Part shown: positions 1 through 9,227 of the stretch, piece after piece
How positions within the stretch are numbered: position 1 is the stretch's first letter
Layout of the letters: each line of letters opens with the position of its first letter
Source: Anaspis maculata
Lineage: Eukaryota; Arthropoda; Insecta; Coleoptera; Scraptiidae
NCBI GenBank assembly: GCA_949128115.1
Contig: OX421963.1
Coordinates: 4,712,001-4,776,000 of the forward strand
Direction of reading: 5' to 3'
DNA: 64,000 bases
Made by a program: the position numbers and the translations under genes
The notes under the pieces: generated by a model
Database searches by the model: none
Seen by the model: only the letters and a program-made list of their open reading frames with translations
What the model was told of the DNA's origin: nothing

Positions 1-540
1 CTTTCTCCCGTTCTTCGTCAGCCGACAGTCCACACAAGACCTTTTGGAATGGCTCTTTCCCTTTGCTGTCTTGGACGGTCCAATGATATTTTTCTTCATC
101 ATTCGCATTTATATCTTTGATAATTTCTTTTTCTTTTATCGACACTTGATATGACCTACTCACCAGCATTCATTGGTTTAGATGTTCTCAACTCGATTTT
201 ATGTTCTACTAGGTCTGTAAAACTTATCTCTGTTGGGTCTTTAATGAACACCCATATTGATTTAGTTATTTTGTGATCCCACTATCCTGGAAATCTTGTA
301 GTGGAAGACTTATAATATCATTAGTACCACTTCCCTTTTTTCCGCTCTATCAATTACCGTCAAGCACAGCTGCTGTGTATGACTGTCATTTTCCCCTTCC
401 AATCCACCGGCATTTACTCTTATGTCCACTGAAATTCTCGAGTATCCCTTTGAACTAATTTTTGCTGTAAATTTCTTCTCACGTGTTACACGGCTCTTTA
501 TGACATTATTCTCCACCCTTTCTCCTCTTCAGTTGGCCCA
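1..540 (-). pseudogene. Degraded coding-like segment, possibly Gypsy pol linker
   Basis: I do not recognise a gene with confidence. The minus strand has three broken open stretches in different frames: about 516-310, 295-165 and 160-1. The middle one reads TDLVEHKIELRTSKP, which resembles the linker between protease and reverse transcriptase in Ty3/Gypsy polyproteins. The next one begins SYQVSIKEKEIIK, which would fit the following part of that linker. After that the resemblance stops, and no reverse transcriptase motif appears before the window edge. The join at about 163-168 also looks like a 5' splice site (GTGAGT), so an exon of an unknown gene is possible. The frame changes favour a decayed retroelement. 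Confidence 0.25.
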
Positions 541-572
541 AATGAGTTTTTTGCACTACTTCTAAAAGCTAA

Positions 573-740
573 ATGTTCCAAAGCAGCTGCAAGCAGTTAC
601 GGTCAGGAAGCTTTGAGCTCCAAATGACCTGTTATCGGTTCCAATCAGGAAGCTTCATGCTCCAAAGCGACTGCGAACAGTTCCAGCCGGCAGATTTCAT
701 GCTCCGAATCACTTGCAAGCAATTCCAGTTGGAAATGTTC
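573..740 (+). repeat. 42-bp tandem repeat, four copies
   Basis: Four consecutive units of 42 bases, each beginning with a variant of ATGCTCCAAA and ending with a variant of AGCTTC. The units differ at many positions. Because 42 is a multiple of three, a plus-strand ORF (573-773) runs through them and reads as four 14-residue repeats (variants of MLQSDCEQFQPADF). The period explains the open frame; nothing shows that it is translated. Confidence 0.75.
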
Positions 741-744
741 ATTC

Positions 745-1200
745 AGCAAAATATAATCGTTCTGAAAAAATGACACGTGAAGACAGAAGGGGGCGCAGCA
801 ACGCTCCAGAGAACACAACAAAGCTTTACGCAAGAACGGGAGCCCATGAGGGAACCGAACAATATGAAAGTACACAAGAAGACTCATGCAGTTAAGAAAA
901 TCTAGAGACTTGAGGGTTTATAAGACCTTCAAATGTGACGCCTGAAGACTCAAGGAGGTGTACTTAGGGCTACGAAGGACACCGCAAGGCATCAGGGGAC
1001 CAGTTAGGGTGTCGAGATATACAGTAAGGAGTGAGGAGTGTCACTATGGTTCTGAAAAAATATATTGCAACAAAGTGGGCAACAACTGTAGGGCTTCAAA
1101 CAACGAAAGTATACACATTGGCTCACTACAGTCCCGGAAGCAGAAGTGTAGTCTAATTCATTGCTTGTTGTCAGCTCAAGTGTTCGTCCCATAGTTACGT
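745..1200. repeat. Degenerate minisatellite family M1
   Basis: Purine-rich sequence made of loosely repeated phrases such as ATGGTTCTGAAAA, GGCTCACTACAG and ACACAAGAAG. The stretch 1030-1135 aligns by eye with 16560-16660, both containing a variant of TATGGTT(T/C)TGA, a block of AAGAACGCAGCAAAG type, and GGCTCACTACAG. Related phrases recur at 23370-24420. It is therefore a dispersed, strongly diverged tandem family. No gene is evident. Confidence 0.5.
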
Positions 1201-1369
1201 ATTTCTAACATTGTTTCGTTTTGTTGAGTTGAGTTGGAAATCGAATCGAAGAAATTTATTTCGTTGCAAAAATCTAACGAAATCTCGGAAAGTCGATGTT
1301 CAATTTCTTATTTTTGTTTTGCAAAACACCTGAACTCTTTCTTCCCTTATATAAATAATTGTGTTACCG

Positions 1370-1930
1370 GTTACCGGCAAAGTACGGAATCAGTCAATCC
1401 GCGGAATGCCCAGGCAATCTGCAGAATGCCTGAATGGACAGGCAGAAAGGCATAGAAAGCAAGTATTAGCGAGTGATATTCCTGAGTAAATAATTGCTGA
1501 CGTGTATTTATGCTAGTACGAAGTGATGAAAACAGTGTGTTTTGAAACGATCGTCTCGATTATGAACAAACTTGTACGCGAGATTCATAACAATACCTCC
1601 AATTGGAATTTTTCTAGCGCTGGGAAATGGAACTCGCTGCCAGAATTTGTTTTCTGGTATGGAATACTTTTTCCAATGGGGTAGGCAGTTTTAGGATAGG
1701 CGACGACAAGACAATATTATCGTGGGTTCCTCTGGCCAGTCAAAGTGTGGGGACTACTTTTTCTCAGACTGCCTGAATGGCTGGGCATTCCGCGGAATGT
1801 CCAAAGTGTGATAGGTGGTCTGCGGAATGTCCGGAATAACCGTCAATCCGCGAATTGCCTATCCATTTGGGCATTCTGCAGATTGCCTAGGCATTCCGCG
1901 GACTGACTGATTTCGCACTTTGCCGGTAAC
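1370..1930. mobile_element. TIR element with 18-bp palindromic motifs
   Basis: The ends are inverted copies beginning GTTACCGGCAAAGT (1370, and the complement ending at 1930), and the similarity continues for about 60 bases. Both ends carry variants of the palindrome GGCATTCCGCGGAATGCC or GGCATTCTGCAGAATGCC. Such motifs are centred near 1402, 1420, 1792, 1822, 1850, 1878 and 1897. Repeated subterminal palindromes are typical of transposase-binding sites. No transposase ORF is present, so it is non-autonomous. No clear target-site duplication was seen; the left flank repeats TTACCGG. The superfamily is not assigned. Confidence 0.65.
1450..1590 (+). mobile_element. Gypsy LTR 3'-end fragment
   Basis: This stretch aligns with the last part of the LTR at 59460-59602. 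Shared blocks include AGTACGAA, the run AAACGATCGTCTC and TTGTACGCGA, and the ending is a CATAACA-type terminus. It lies inside the inverted-repeat element at 1370-1930. Only the LTR's 3' part is present, with no matching LTR nearby, so it is a truncated relic of the same family as the 59-62 kb element. Confidence 0.65.
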
Positions 1931-2094
1931 ATATGTATTACTCTGGTTCTGATTTTTTCCCCCTCATGTACTTGATTGGTTTTCTTTTCCTTGTTCTTTT
2001 TTTTTTTTTTTTTTTTTTATTAAGAAATTATGTTGCTCAGCCACTTGGACTATTTGCAACCAGTAACAATACAAATCACACTGTAGACATTATA

Positions 2095-5000
2095 CTATAC
2101 AAGTTCTAGTAATTGGGTGTTTTTCAAATAGGTGACCAGTGTGTCTTCTCTTTCTTCACTATTTGCCAAAACGCTCTGAATGTCATTCTCTGGGAAGGTT
2201 CTGAAGATTTCATATTTTTTGCAGTCCAACAGAACGTGCTTTACATCCACCTGGACTCCGCACACTTCGCACATGGGAGGATCCGTTTTCGCAATGATGA
2301 AACTGTGCGTTATGTTTGTGTGGCCTATTCTCAGACGAGTGACTGCTACTTGGGCTCTTTTTTGTAGTGCTGTAGGGATCCAGGCTTCTGTGGTGTTCTT
2401 GATTTCACGAAGTTTGCTGTTCTGCAACGTCCATTGATGTTTCCATTCGTCCAATACTAGGGTTTTCATGTATTTTTTGATGTCATCGAGTACCATTTGT
2501 CTTTCTTGGGTGGAACCTGGGGATGTTGCTGCGTTCACGGCCTCGCGATCGGCTATCTCGTTCCCCTGGATTCCGACGTGGGAGGGAACCCAGAAAAGAA
2601 CCACTCGCTTCCCATGGTTTCGAATGTTGGTAATTTTTTCCTGAATGTTCTGGACTACATAGTTTGCAGGATATATTTGTGTGATGGCATGGATGGCGCT
2701 CAACGAGTCAGTGCATACCATGATTGTATGATATACCGTTGATGGAGGGGCGTTGGCTGGTGTTCGAGAGGCCGAGGGATCTCCCTCGGCCTCAGGGACA
2801 CCAGTTATGTTGGCTGCACTTATGAACGCTTGCAGTATTGCGTATAGTTCGGCATTGTACACACTAGTGTCTTTTGGAAGTTTGAAAGATTTTGGTTGGT
2901 TTGTCACTATTACCGCACACCCGACACCACTTTCACTTTTCGAAGCGTCCGTATAGATTACGAGGGAGTTATCGAACTTAGCACTGATTGATCTAAAGGA
3001 ACCTTGGATTACAGAGGGAGTTATTTCAGATTTAGGATGTTTTGTTAATTCTAATACGGTTTCAGGCGGTTGGAAGTTCCATGGGGGATGATGTAATTTG
3101 GGCCTGGGTGTACTTATTGGGAATGATATATTCTGTTCTCGTAAGATGGTGTTAATTTGTTCGTAAAATGGTTTGGCATTACTTTTCATTTTCTCGTATG
3201 TTTTCGAAAATCGATCAGAGAAGGTGCATCTATGCGCTGGGTTTTGGATGTTGGTTGATACTCGTGCAGCATATGTGAGGGCTAGTAGTTTTCTTCTGTA
3301 TGGAAGAGGAGGTTCTCCCGTTATACTATGCAGACTATTCACAGGGCTGGTACGAAAAGCTCCGCAGCATATTCTAAGTGATGTGCTGGCGATGGAATTG
3401 ATCATCTTCAGTAGTGATTTACTTGCAGAGTTATAGATAAACGATCCGTAATCGATTTTCGAGCGTACCACGCTTTTATAAACTCGAATTAATGTTGTAC
3501 TATCGGCACCCCAGGTGTGATTTGCTATGGTCTTCAGTAATCCTAATCCCTGTTGGCAGTCTTTCTTGAGATGATTGAGGTGCTGCGCCCAGGTGAGTTT
3601 TTTATCCAACAGCATGCCGAGAAATTTGATGGATTCCGTCTCTGCGATTTTGTTTCCATACAGGTAGAGCTGAGGAGCATTTAGGGATGGCTTCTTTGAG
3701 AATAGTATACATTTTGTTTTAGTGGTTGAAAATTTGTAGCCTATGCTGCTGGTCTGCTTCACCAATGAGTTCACTGCTCGCTGCATCAAGCTCTTCATAG
3801 TTTGTAAGTTTTTGCCCTTGACGTAAATTACCAGGTCATCTGCATATAACAAGGATTTGATTGGCGGTGTCAGTTTACTAATGGCGTCATTTATGGCAAC
3901 CAAGAAAAGTGAGACACTTAGTACTGCTCCCTGAGGTGTCCCATTTTCAAGGGATTTTTCTTGAGAGAAGACGCCGTTGGCGAAAACCCTAAATGTCCTG
4001 TTGCTCAGAAAGTTGATAATGAAATGAAGCATATTGCCCTCTATGCCCCAGTTTTGAATTTTATTGACTATGTTATATCTCCACGTCATATCATACGCCT
4101 TCTCCAGATCGAAGAAGACGGACAGAACATACTGTTTGCTGGCGAAGGACTCCAGAATCTCTGATTGTAAGACAACCAAATTATCTGCGGTGGATCTTTC
4201 TTTTCTGAAACCGGATTGTTCTGCAGTTAGAAGGTTATTTCGTTCCAAATACCAGGTGAGTCGATTATTCGTCATTCTTTCCATTAGTTTACTCATCGTA
4301 CAGGTTAGGGAGATCGGACGGTACGAATCCATCGCAGAAGTCGGTTTGTTGGGCTTGCAGATTGGGATTATTATGGCCGTTGACCATATCTTTGGAAACT
4401 GGTGTGTGATCCATAGATCATTTAGTAAGTTCAGTAGGCAGAGCTTTGCTTCGTTGGAAATTCTGCAGAGAAATATGAATGGAATGTTGTCTGGTCCGGG
4501 TGAAGAATTCTTTGATGCTGCTAAGGCGTTTTCGAGTTCGATGTATTTGAACGTGAGATTCAGCTTGTTTTCGGTGTCTCTTTGGGGCAATATGGGGTTG
4601 ATTTCTTGCGATATTTTAGTTGTAAGAAAGGTGTGGTCATAGTTGAGATTACTGGACTGTGTTTCATAATGTGTTGCCAAGTTTTCTGCGACGTCTTCAG
4701 GTGTTTTTATTGATCTTCCATTCAGATTTATCACGGGGATGTTATATTGGGTGTTTATACCTTTGATGCTTTTGATCTTCTTCCACACTTCAGATGATGG
4801 AGTGTTGCTATCCATAGATGATACATATTTTTCCCAGGACTCTTTTTTGCTTCGCCGTAGTATAAATCGAGCTTTTGCTCTCAGTCTTTTGAATTCAAGC
4901 AGATTGTCTAGACTTATTTGGTGTTTCCATTTATTATACGCTTTCTTCTTTTCTTTTATTATCTGCTCACACTCTGAGTTCCACCAAGGGACCCTCCGTT

Positions 5001-5862
5001 GTTTTATACTAGGTGTCGTTTTACCTATTGCCCATTCAGCTGCTTCGGTGAGAATGTCCGAGAAATTATTAATGGCTTCGACTGGATTTTGAGGTGATTT
5101 GGGAATAATATTGATTTTGTTGTCAACTATACCCGCAAATAGCTCCCAGTTGGCCTTGTCTAGTTTCCATTTTGGTCGTCTTGTTATTGTGGGTTGGCCT
5201 GCTTTCGTATCTCTTAGATATATTCCGAAGTGGTCACTACCGTGTAAATCTTCATCTATTTCCCAAGCCAGGTCAGGTGCTAAAGTTGGATCGCATAGGG
5301 TGATGTCAATTGCTGAATAATTTCCATTATAAGAATTAAATCTTGTTTTCCGTCCATCATTCATCACGACTAGATTCTCCAAGTCAATAAATTTTTCAAA
5401 AATCAGTCCCTTCCGATCGCTGTGTTCAGATCCCCAAATTATATTGTATGAGTTAATGTCACCGAGGATGATGCGGGGAGATGGAAGCTGTCTAGCGAGG
5501 TCTCGGAGCTCTTGGAGGTCGAATACTCTGTTTGGTGGGATATACAGATTACAAACAGTGATGGTCTTTGTATTGTATTCCACCGTTACTGCTACGGCTT
5601 CTAGATTTGTCGTCAGTGCAATTTCTCTTGAGCTATAGTTGTTTTTGATGTATGTAGCAACACCTCCACTTGCTCTGGCAACTTCTATTCGATTTTTGTA
5701 AAAAGCTGTGTAGCCTTTTATTTGGTGGTGTTTGTTGTCCTTGAAATTTGTTTCTTGAACGCATATAAGTTCTGGTGAATTTTCACGTATGGTTATGTTT
5801 AGATCTGTTATATTGTTGTAGAGTCCATTGATGTTCCACTGCAGGATAAAAGAGGTAGCCAT
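2095..5862 (-). CDS. LINE ORF2: endonuclease, reverse transcriptase, RNase H
   Basis: This is the replicase that nicks target DNA, primes reverse transcription from the nick and removes RNA. An APE-like endonuclease comes first (QWNINGLYNN, VQETNF, GDINSYN, GSDHFGI). Next is a reverse transcriptase with SPGPDNIP, YRPISLTC, FDLEKAYD, GTPQGAVLS and catalytic YADD at 3835-3846. An RNase H domain follows, with its acidic residues in YTDAS, NAELYA, CTDSLSA and GNEIAD. The C-terminal knuckle is CEVCGVQVDVKHVLLDC. The frame is open from 5934, but I start at the Met at 5862 because the endonuclease fold begins immediately after it. That leaves 10 bases between the ORF1 stop and this start, suggesting reinitiation or coupling. 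From 5862 the protein has 1,255 residues. No stops or frameshifts were seen. Confidence 0.9.
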   Translation of the reverse strand: MATSFILQWNINGLYNNITDLNITIRENSPELICVQETNFKDNKHHQIKGYTAFYKNRIEVARASGGVATYIKNNYSSREIALTTNLEAVAVTVEYNTKTITVCNLYIPPNRVFDLQELRDLARQLPSPRIILGDINSYNIIWGSEHSDRKGLIFEKFIDLENLVVMNDGRKTRFNSYNGNYSAIDITLCDPTLAPDLAWEIDEDLHGSDHFGIYLRDTKAGQPTITRRPKWKLDKANWELFAGIVDNKINIIPKSPQNPVEAINNFSDILTEAAEWAIGKTTPSIKQRRVPWWNSECEQIIKEKKKAYNKWKHQISLDNLLEFKRLRAKARFILRRSKKESWEKYVSSMDSNTPSSEVWKKIKSIKGINTQYNIPVINLNGRSIKTPEDVAENLATHYETQSSNLNYDHTFLTTKISQEINPILPQRDTENKLNLTFKYIELENALAASKNSSPGPDNIPFIFLCRISNEAKLCLLNLLNDLWITHQFPKIWSTAIIIPICKPNKPTSAMDSYRPISLTCTMSKLMERMTNNRLTWYLERNNLLTAEQSGFRKERSTADNLVVLQSEILESFASKQYVLSVFFDLEKAYDMTWRYNIVNKIQNWGIEGNMLHFIINFLSNRTFRVFANGVFSQEKSLENGTPQGAVLSVSLFLVAINDAISKLTPPIKSLLYADDLVIYVKGKNLQTMKSLMQRAVNSLVKQTSSIGYKFSTTKTKCILFSKKPSLNAPQLYLYGNKIAETESIKFLGMLLDKKLTWAQHLNHLKKDCQQGLGLLKTIANHTWGADSTTLIRVYKSVVRSKIDYGSFIYNSASKSLLKMINSIASTSLRICCGAFRTSPVNSLHSITGEPPLPYRRKLLALTYAARVSTNIQNPAHRCTFSDRFSKTYEKMKSNAKPFYEQINTILREQNISFPISTPRPKLHHPPWNFQPPETVLELTKHPKSEITPSVIQGSFRSISAKFDNSLVIYTDASKSESGVGCAVIVTNQPKSFKLPKDTSVYNAELYAILQAFISAANITGVPEAEGDPSASRTPANAPPSTVYHTIMVCTDSLSAIHAITQIYPANYVVQNIQEKITNIRNHGKRVVLFWVPSHVGIQGNEIADREAVNAATSPGSTQERQMVLDDIKKYMKTLVLDEWKHQWTLQNSKLREIKNTTEAWIPTALQKRAQVAVTRLRIGHTNITHSFIIAKTDPPMCEVCGVQVDVKHVLLDCKKYEIFRTFPENDIQSVLANSEEREDTLVTYLKNTQLLELV

Positions 5863-5872
5863 GAGTCTGAAT

Positions 5873-7165
5873 CTAAAACGTGCTGGAGGACTGTGAACAG
5901 TCCGACTCACTTTCCGACGCCGCTTTCTCTCCATAAAACTGTCTGTATATTTTGTTTTTTAGTCTGGTACATCTAGACTTCATTCCTCGATTAGTTAGGT
6001 GTGAATGTACAAATTTTAGCATATCGAGCAGTCCTTCGATGTCTTCTGTATATTCTTTGGCGATACTTAGAGGGTCTGTTGATCCTTGAGTATTTTCAAA
6101 GAAAGTTACAATTTCGTCGTAGTTGAGGGGAAACTTTTTGGTGGAGTTGTCAATTACAGATTTGGCAGGTTTCAGTTGTTCATCCAGGGGCTGTAGGTTT
6201 TCTTGTGATGCCGTCTTATTTAATTTGTCTCCTTTTTCCACGTTGGTCTGGTTGAGGGTTGGTTTCTGTTCTGTTTTTTGCGTTTTTGGTTTTTTTGGGT
6301 TTTTCTTTAGTTGGATTGCTTGTTTTGGCATGGGAAATACTGTTGCGTTGTCTGGAAGTTCAATGGTGGGTGATGGAGATTCAGCAATTCTTTTTTTTGG
6401 GTTTCCTGGTTCTATGGGGGTTAGGGGTGTATCATTATTGTCATAGGCCTCCAGGGCTTCAGTCTCTTCGAGGATGTTAGCGGTTGTGGTTGTGGACTCC
6501 AAAGTATCCATTTCTTCTGAGGTTCTGTTTGTTTTAGGGCAAGACGCTGCTTTATGTCCATTTTCCTTACAATTAAAGCAGGATAGTTCATCATATGTGA
6601 GGAATATGCGGAAAGTTTCCTCCTCATGTTCAACTAGTACAGATGACGGAAGTTCAATATTTTCATCAGGTTGAACGTACATTTGCCTTCTGAAACTCAG
6701 TACATGACTGTAGTCGTCACCCATGTATCCAGCTCGCAAAGTTGTGATCGAAGAAACGGGTTTGAATCCCATTGTTTTGATTCCTGCTTCCAATAATGAG
6801 TTTGGCAGTGAGAAACATACATTTGAGAAGATGATTCGACGAGCTTGGGATTTTAACCGTCTTATTGGAATTCGTTCGCCATTGATCGGAATTGTCTTGT
6901 GGTTTTCTACAAGTTCATCAACTAGTTTGACGCTTGAGAGAAAAATACATATGCGATTTTTCGATATTCTGGACGCTGCTAAAATGTTTTTGGGGCCAAT
7001 GATATTGCCTATTGGGAATATGTATTCAGGTAATCTCAGGTTTTCATTTTCCAAAATATCCAGAACGATTGCTTGATCTCTTTTGGGTTGCGATACGGAT
7101 TTTGTTATGTTAGCGTAGCTTAAATTTGGAGTTCCATTGGATGGGTTTTGTTGAGATGATGACAT
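5873..7165 (-). CDS. LINE ORF1: nucleic-acid-binding gag-like protein
   Basis: This 430-residue protein precedes ORF2 in the same LINE. One CCHC zinc knuckle, CFNCKENGHKAASC, lies near residue 195. The N-terminal half has an RRM-like or gag-like region (FPIGNIIGPKNI, NRICIFLSS). After the knuckle comes a low-complexity Ser/Thr/Pro/Lys-rich tail. The family packages the element RNA into a ribonucleoprotein and acts as a nucleic-acid chaperone. The frame is intact from the first Met at 7165 to the stop. It resembles the 'nucleic-acid-binding protein from mobile element' proteins of insects. The last stretch overlaps the N-terminal extension of the ORF2 frame. Confidence 0.85.
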   Translation of the reverse strand: MSSSQQNPSNGTPNLSYANITKSVSQPKRDQAIVLDILENENLRLPEYIFPIGNIIGPKNILAASRISKNRICIFLSSVKLVDELVENHKTIPINGERIPIRRLKSQARRIIFSNVCFSLPNSLLEAGIKTMGFKPVSSITTLRAGYMGDDYSHVLSFRRQMYVQPDENIELPSSVLVEHEEETFRIFLTYDELSCFNCKENGHKAASCPKTNRTSEEMDTLESTTTTANILEETEALEAYDNNDTPLTPIEPGNPKKRIAESPSPTIELPDNATVFPMPKQAIQLKKNPKKPKTQKTEQKPTLNQTNVEKGDKLNKTASQENLQPLDEQLKPAKSVIDNSTKKFPLNYDEIVTFFENTQGSTDPLSIAKEYTEDIEGLLDMLKFVHSHLTNRGMKSRCTRLKNKIYRQFYGEKAASESESDCSQSSSTF

Positions 7166-7567
7166 TTTTGCAGAATGTTGTGGATCCCTGTTGTCAGAAA
7201 TCCTCTGGATTCGAAAATGTTACTATATTTTATGGAGTCCAGAACGAAGCATGGTTTTATTTTGTAATTAGGTAGGTACCTACCTATGTTGTTGTTTTTC
7301 TCTTATCGCACAGCTGAGCTGCGGATAGAGAAAAAAGGTAGGTATAGATAACGCTGTGTTATATTTCGGACGAGGATTGTGGACCAAAGTTTATTAGTTT
7401 CGGGGTTTTAACCATATGTGCGGAGGTTAAGTGTATCAATTAGGGATAACTGAGGAAATCTATCACCTGACTGCACAGTTTTCCGCCGGTAAGTCGTCCT
7501 AAAAACACGATTATTTGTTCACTTTAGAGGAGCGCATGCTACTTCCACAACTGTCACGATCGACCTC
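7166..7567 (-). promoter_or_regulatory. LINE 5' untranslated leader and internal promoter region
   Basis: About 400 bases lie between the ORF1 start and the inferred 5' end of the LINE. LINEs of this group are transcribed from an internal promoter in the leader, so this is the expected location. It contains a small palindrome (GGTAGGTACCTACC, near 7271-7284). Promoter function is inferred from position only. Confidence 0.4.
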
Positions 7568-8639
7568 TCCTTGTTCTTCATACTCTGGTTGTGACCTTCT
7601 CAGCTTCTTGTTTCCGGCGTCTTTCTCTTTCTCTTGCTCTATATATTCAGGTTCAAATCTTTCTTGCGTCGAGTATATGATTGGTTTTTGATATTTTCTT
7701 GTTTGCTGGACTTCCGTTCTGATCTTTTTGCTTCATGCGTACTCGACTGTTTTTTTTTCTGCACTCTTGTTATAAACTAGGATCATTTTTGAAAAAGTAG
7801 CCTGGAAAGTGGTTCCAGAGGCAAGGGCAAGTCATGCTGAAGTTTGGCAACATAATGTTTCAAGGGTATTTGGACCCCGCTGAATACGAAAATCATTGTT
7901 GCCAAGCCGAATTTTGCACCGGAAGCCCGCAATGGGGGGTAAGAGGGGGGGAAGACCAAAAATCACTATTTTTCACCATTCTTTATGTCGGGACTGCGAC
8001 CTGTCATGAATGTGGAGTAAATTACGTTATATCTTGATCCACTGGGTCCTATACTATCATCTTGATATAATTACTGTCAAAATTTTTGGAGAGAGAACAC
8101 TGGTGGGGGGAATGTTGACTGTGTAGATGATTCTTCTTTTTTTCTCTCGATTTTTAGTGAATATGAACATGTTTGGTATCGTTTCCGACTGAATTTCATA
8201 TTCTCAGTTCAATTATGGTGTCAGAATTGCAATAGGAGCAAGTTTAAACAAGTTTTACATGATGAAACATGTTCTCTTGTCAATATTTTTTACATCTTTT
8301 TAAACTCTGTGTTATTTCATTGCAAATCGGCATTTTTACTCAAAATTCTTGCGCAATTCGTTATTCTGATATATTTCACATAATACAGTCGCTCGATTGA
8401 TTTGCCTTCACTTTTGAAAATTTGAAAAAAAAATTTTGTGGAAATAGTTTGACGCTACTTTTCAACTTTATTTTCAATTTTTTGCTATTATTCCATTGTA
8501 TGATGAAAAGACTGTGGTTTTCTAACCCATAATCATGAAGAAAACCTCTTTTGAGATATTCTAGAATATACTTTTTCACAGAAGAGAAGTTTTTCACGTC
8601 AAAATCTGATGCCCAGTGAGCAAGAGTCCTCTCAGAGAG

Positions 8640-9030
8640 GATGTTCATTCATGTGTGGTTACCTTTTCCGAACTTCTTTGGAGTGTCCTATTAGGATCCA
8701 AATTAGGTTATCTTTTCTTAACTACTTTGTCATGTTCTCTTGAGCTTTAAAAATGTTACGTCTTTTGAACTTCTTTGAAATGTCCTTTGAGCTCCAAAGT
8801 AGGTTACCTCTCTTCAACTTCTCTGTGATATTCCTTTCAAGCTCCGAAGGAGGTTACCTTCGTGGAACTCATTTAGTTTTATAAAGCTCCAAAAGGTTAC
8901 CTGAAGGTAAGTTACCTTCGAGATTATTTTCCTCCAACTTCTCCAAGAAGTTCTATTTGAGCTCCGAAAAAGATCAGTTTTCCAAACTTCTTTGATATGT
9001 TTAATTATGTTCTGAAAAAGGTTATTTTTT
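8640..9030. repeat. Degenerate ~60-bp tandem repeat
   Basis: Six or so loose copies of a unit containing AACTTCTTTGA-ATGTCCT, GAGCTCCAAA and AGGTTACCTT. Spacing between successive GAGCTCC-like motifs is about 60 bases. It sits inside the 7830-11181 foldback between its left arm and the nested element. It is non-coding. Confidence 0.65.
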
Positions 9031-9227
9031 TTTGGATATCCGTGAAATGATCTACCAAGCCTCTAAGAAAAGTTACCTTTCTCGAACGTTTAGGCAGTGT
9101 GCTCTTTATCATCAACCGTTGAAAAAGAGCAACTTGAGAGCAATGAGAAGAAGCCGCATTCCTAGAATAGTACCAAGGGAAGAGGTAGACGAAGAGATTT
9201 TGATCTCGAATGTAATAAATACATATA

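Larger units (their letters stand above)
1999..7567 (-). mobile_element. Full-length RNase H-bearing LINE (I/Loa-like group)
   Basis: A complete non-LTR retrotransposon on the minus strand: about 400 bases of 5' leader, ORF1, ORF2, a short 3' UTR of roughly 75-95 bases, and a poly(A) tail seen as a T run at 1997-2018. The 11 bases TCCTTGTTCTT occur at 1988-1998 and again at 7568-7578, which would be the target-site duplication and would place the 5' end at 7567. The motif is pyrimidine-rich, so chance cannot be excluded. Both ORFs are uninterrupted, so the insertion is probably young. A single-knuckle ORF1 plus an endonuclease, reverse transcriptase and RNase H ORF2 fits the I superfamily; the clade is not certain. 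Confidence 0.85.

Noticed and set aside
2113..7076. Many plus-strand ORFs of 60-192 residues across 2.1-7.1 kb
   Set aside because: They are complements of the two LINE ORFs on the minus strand.
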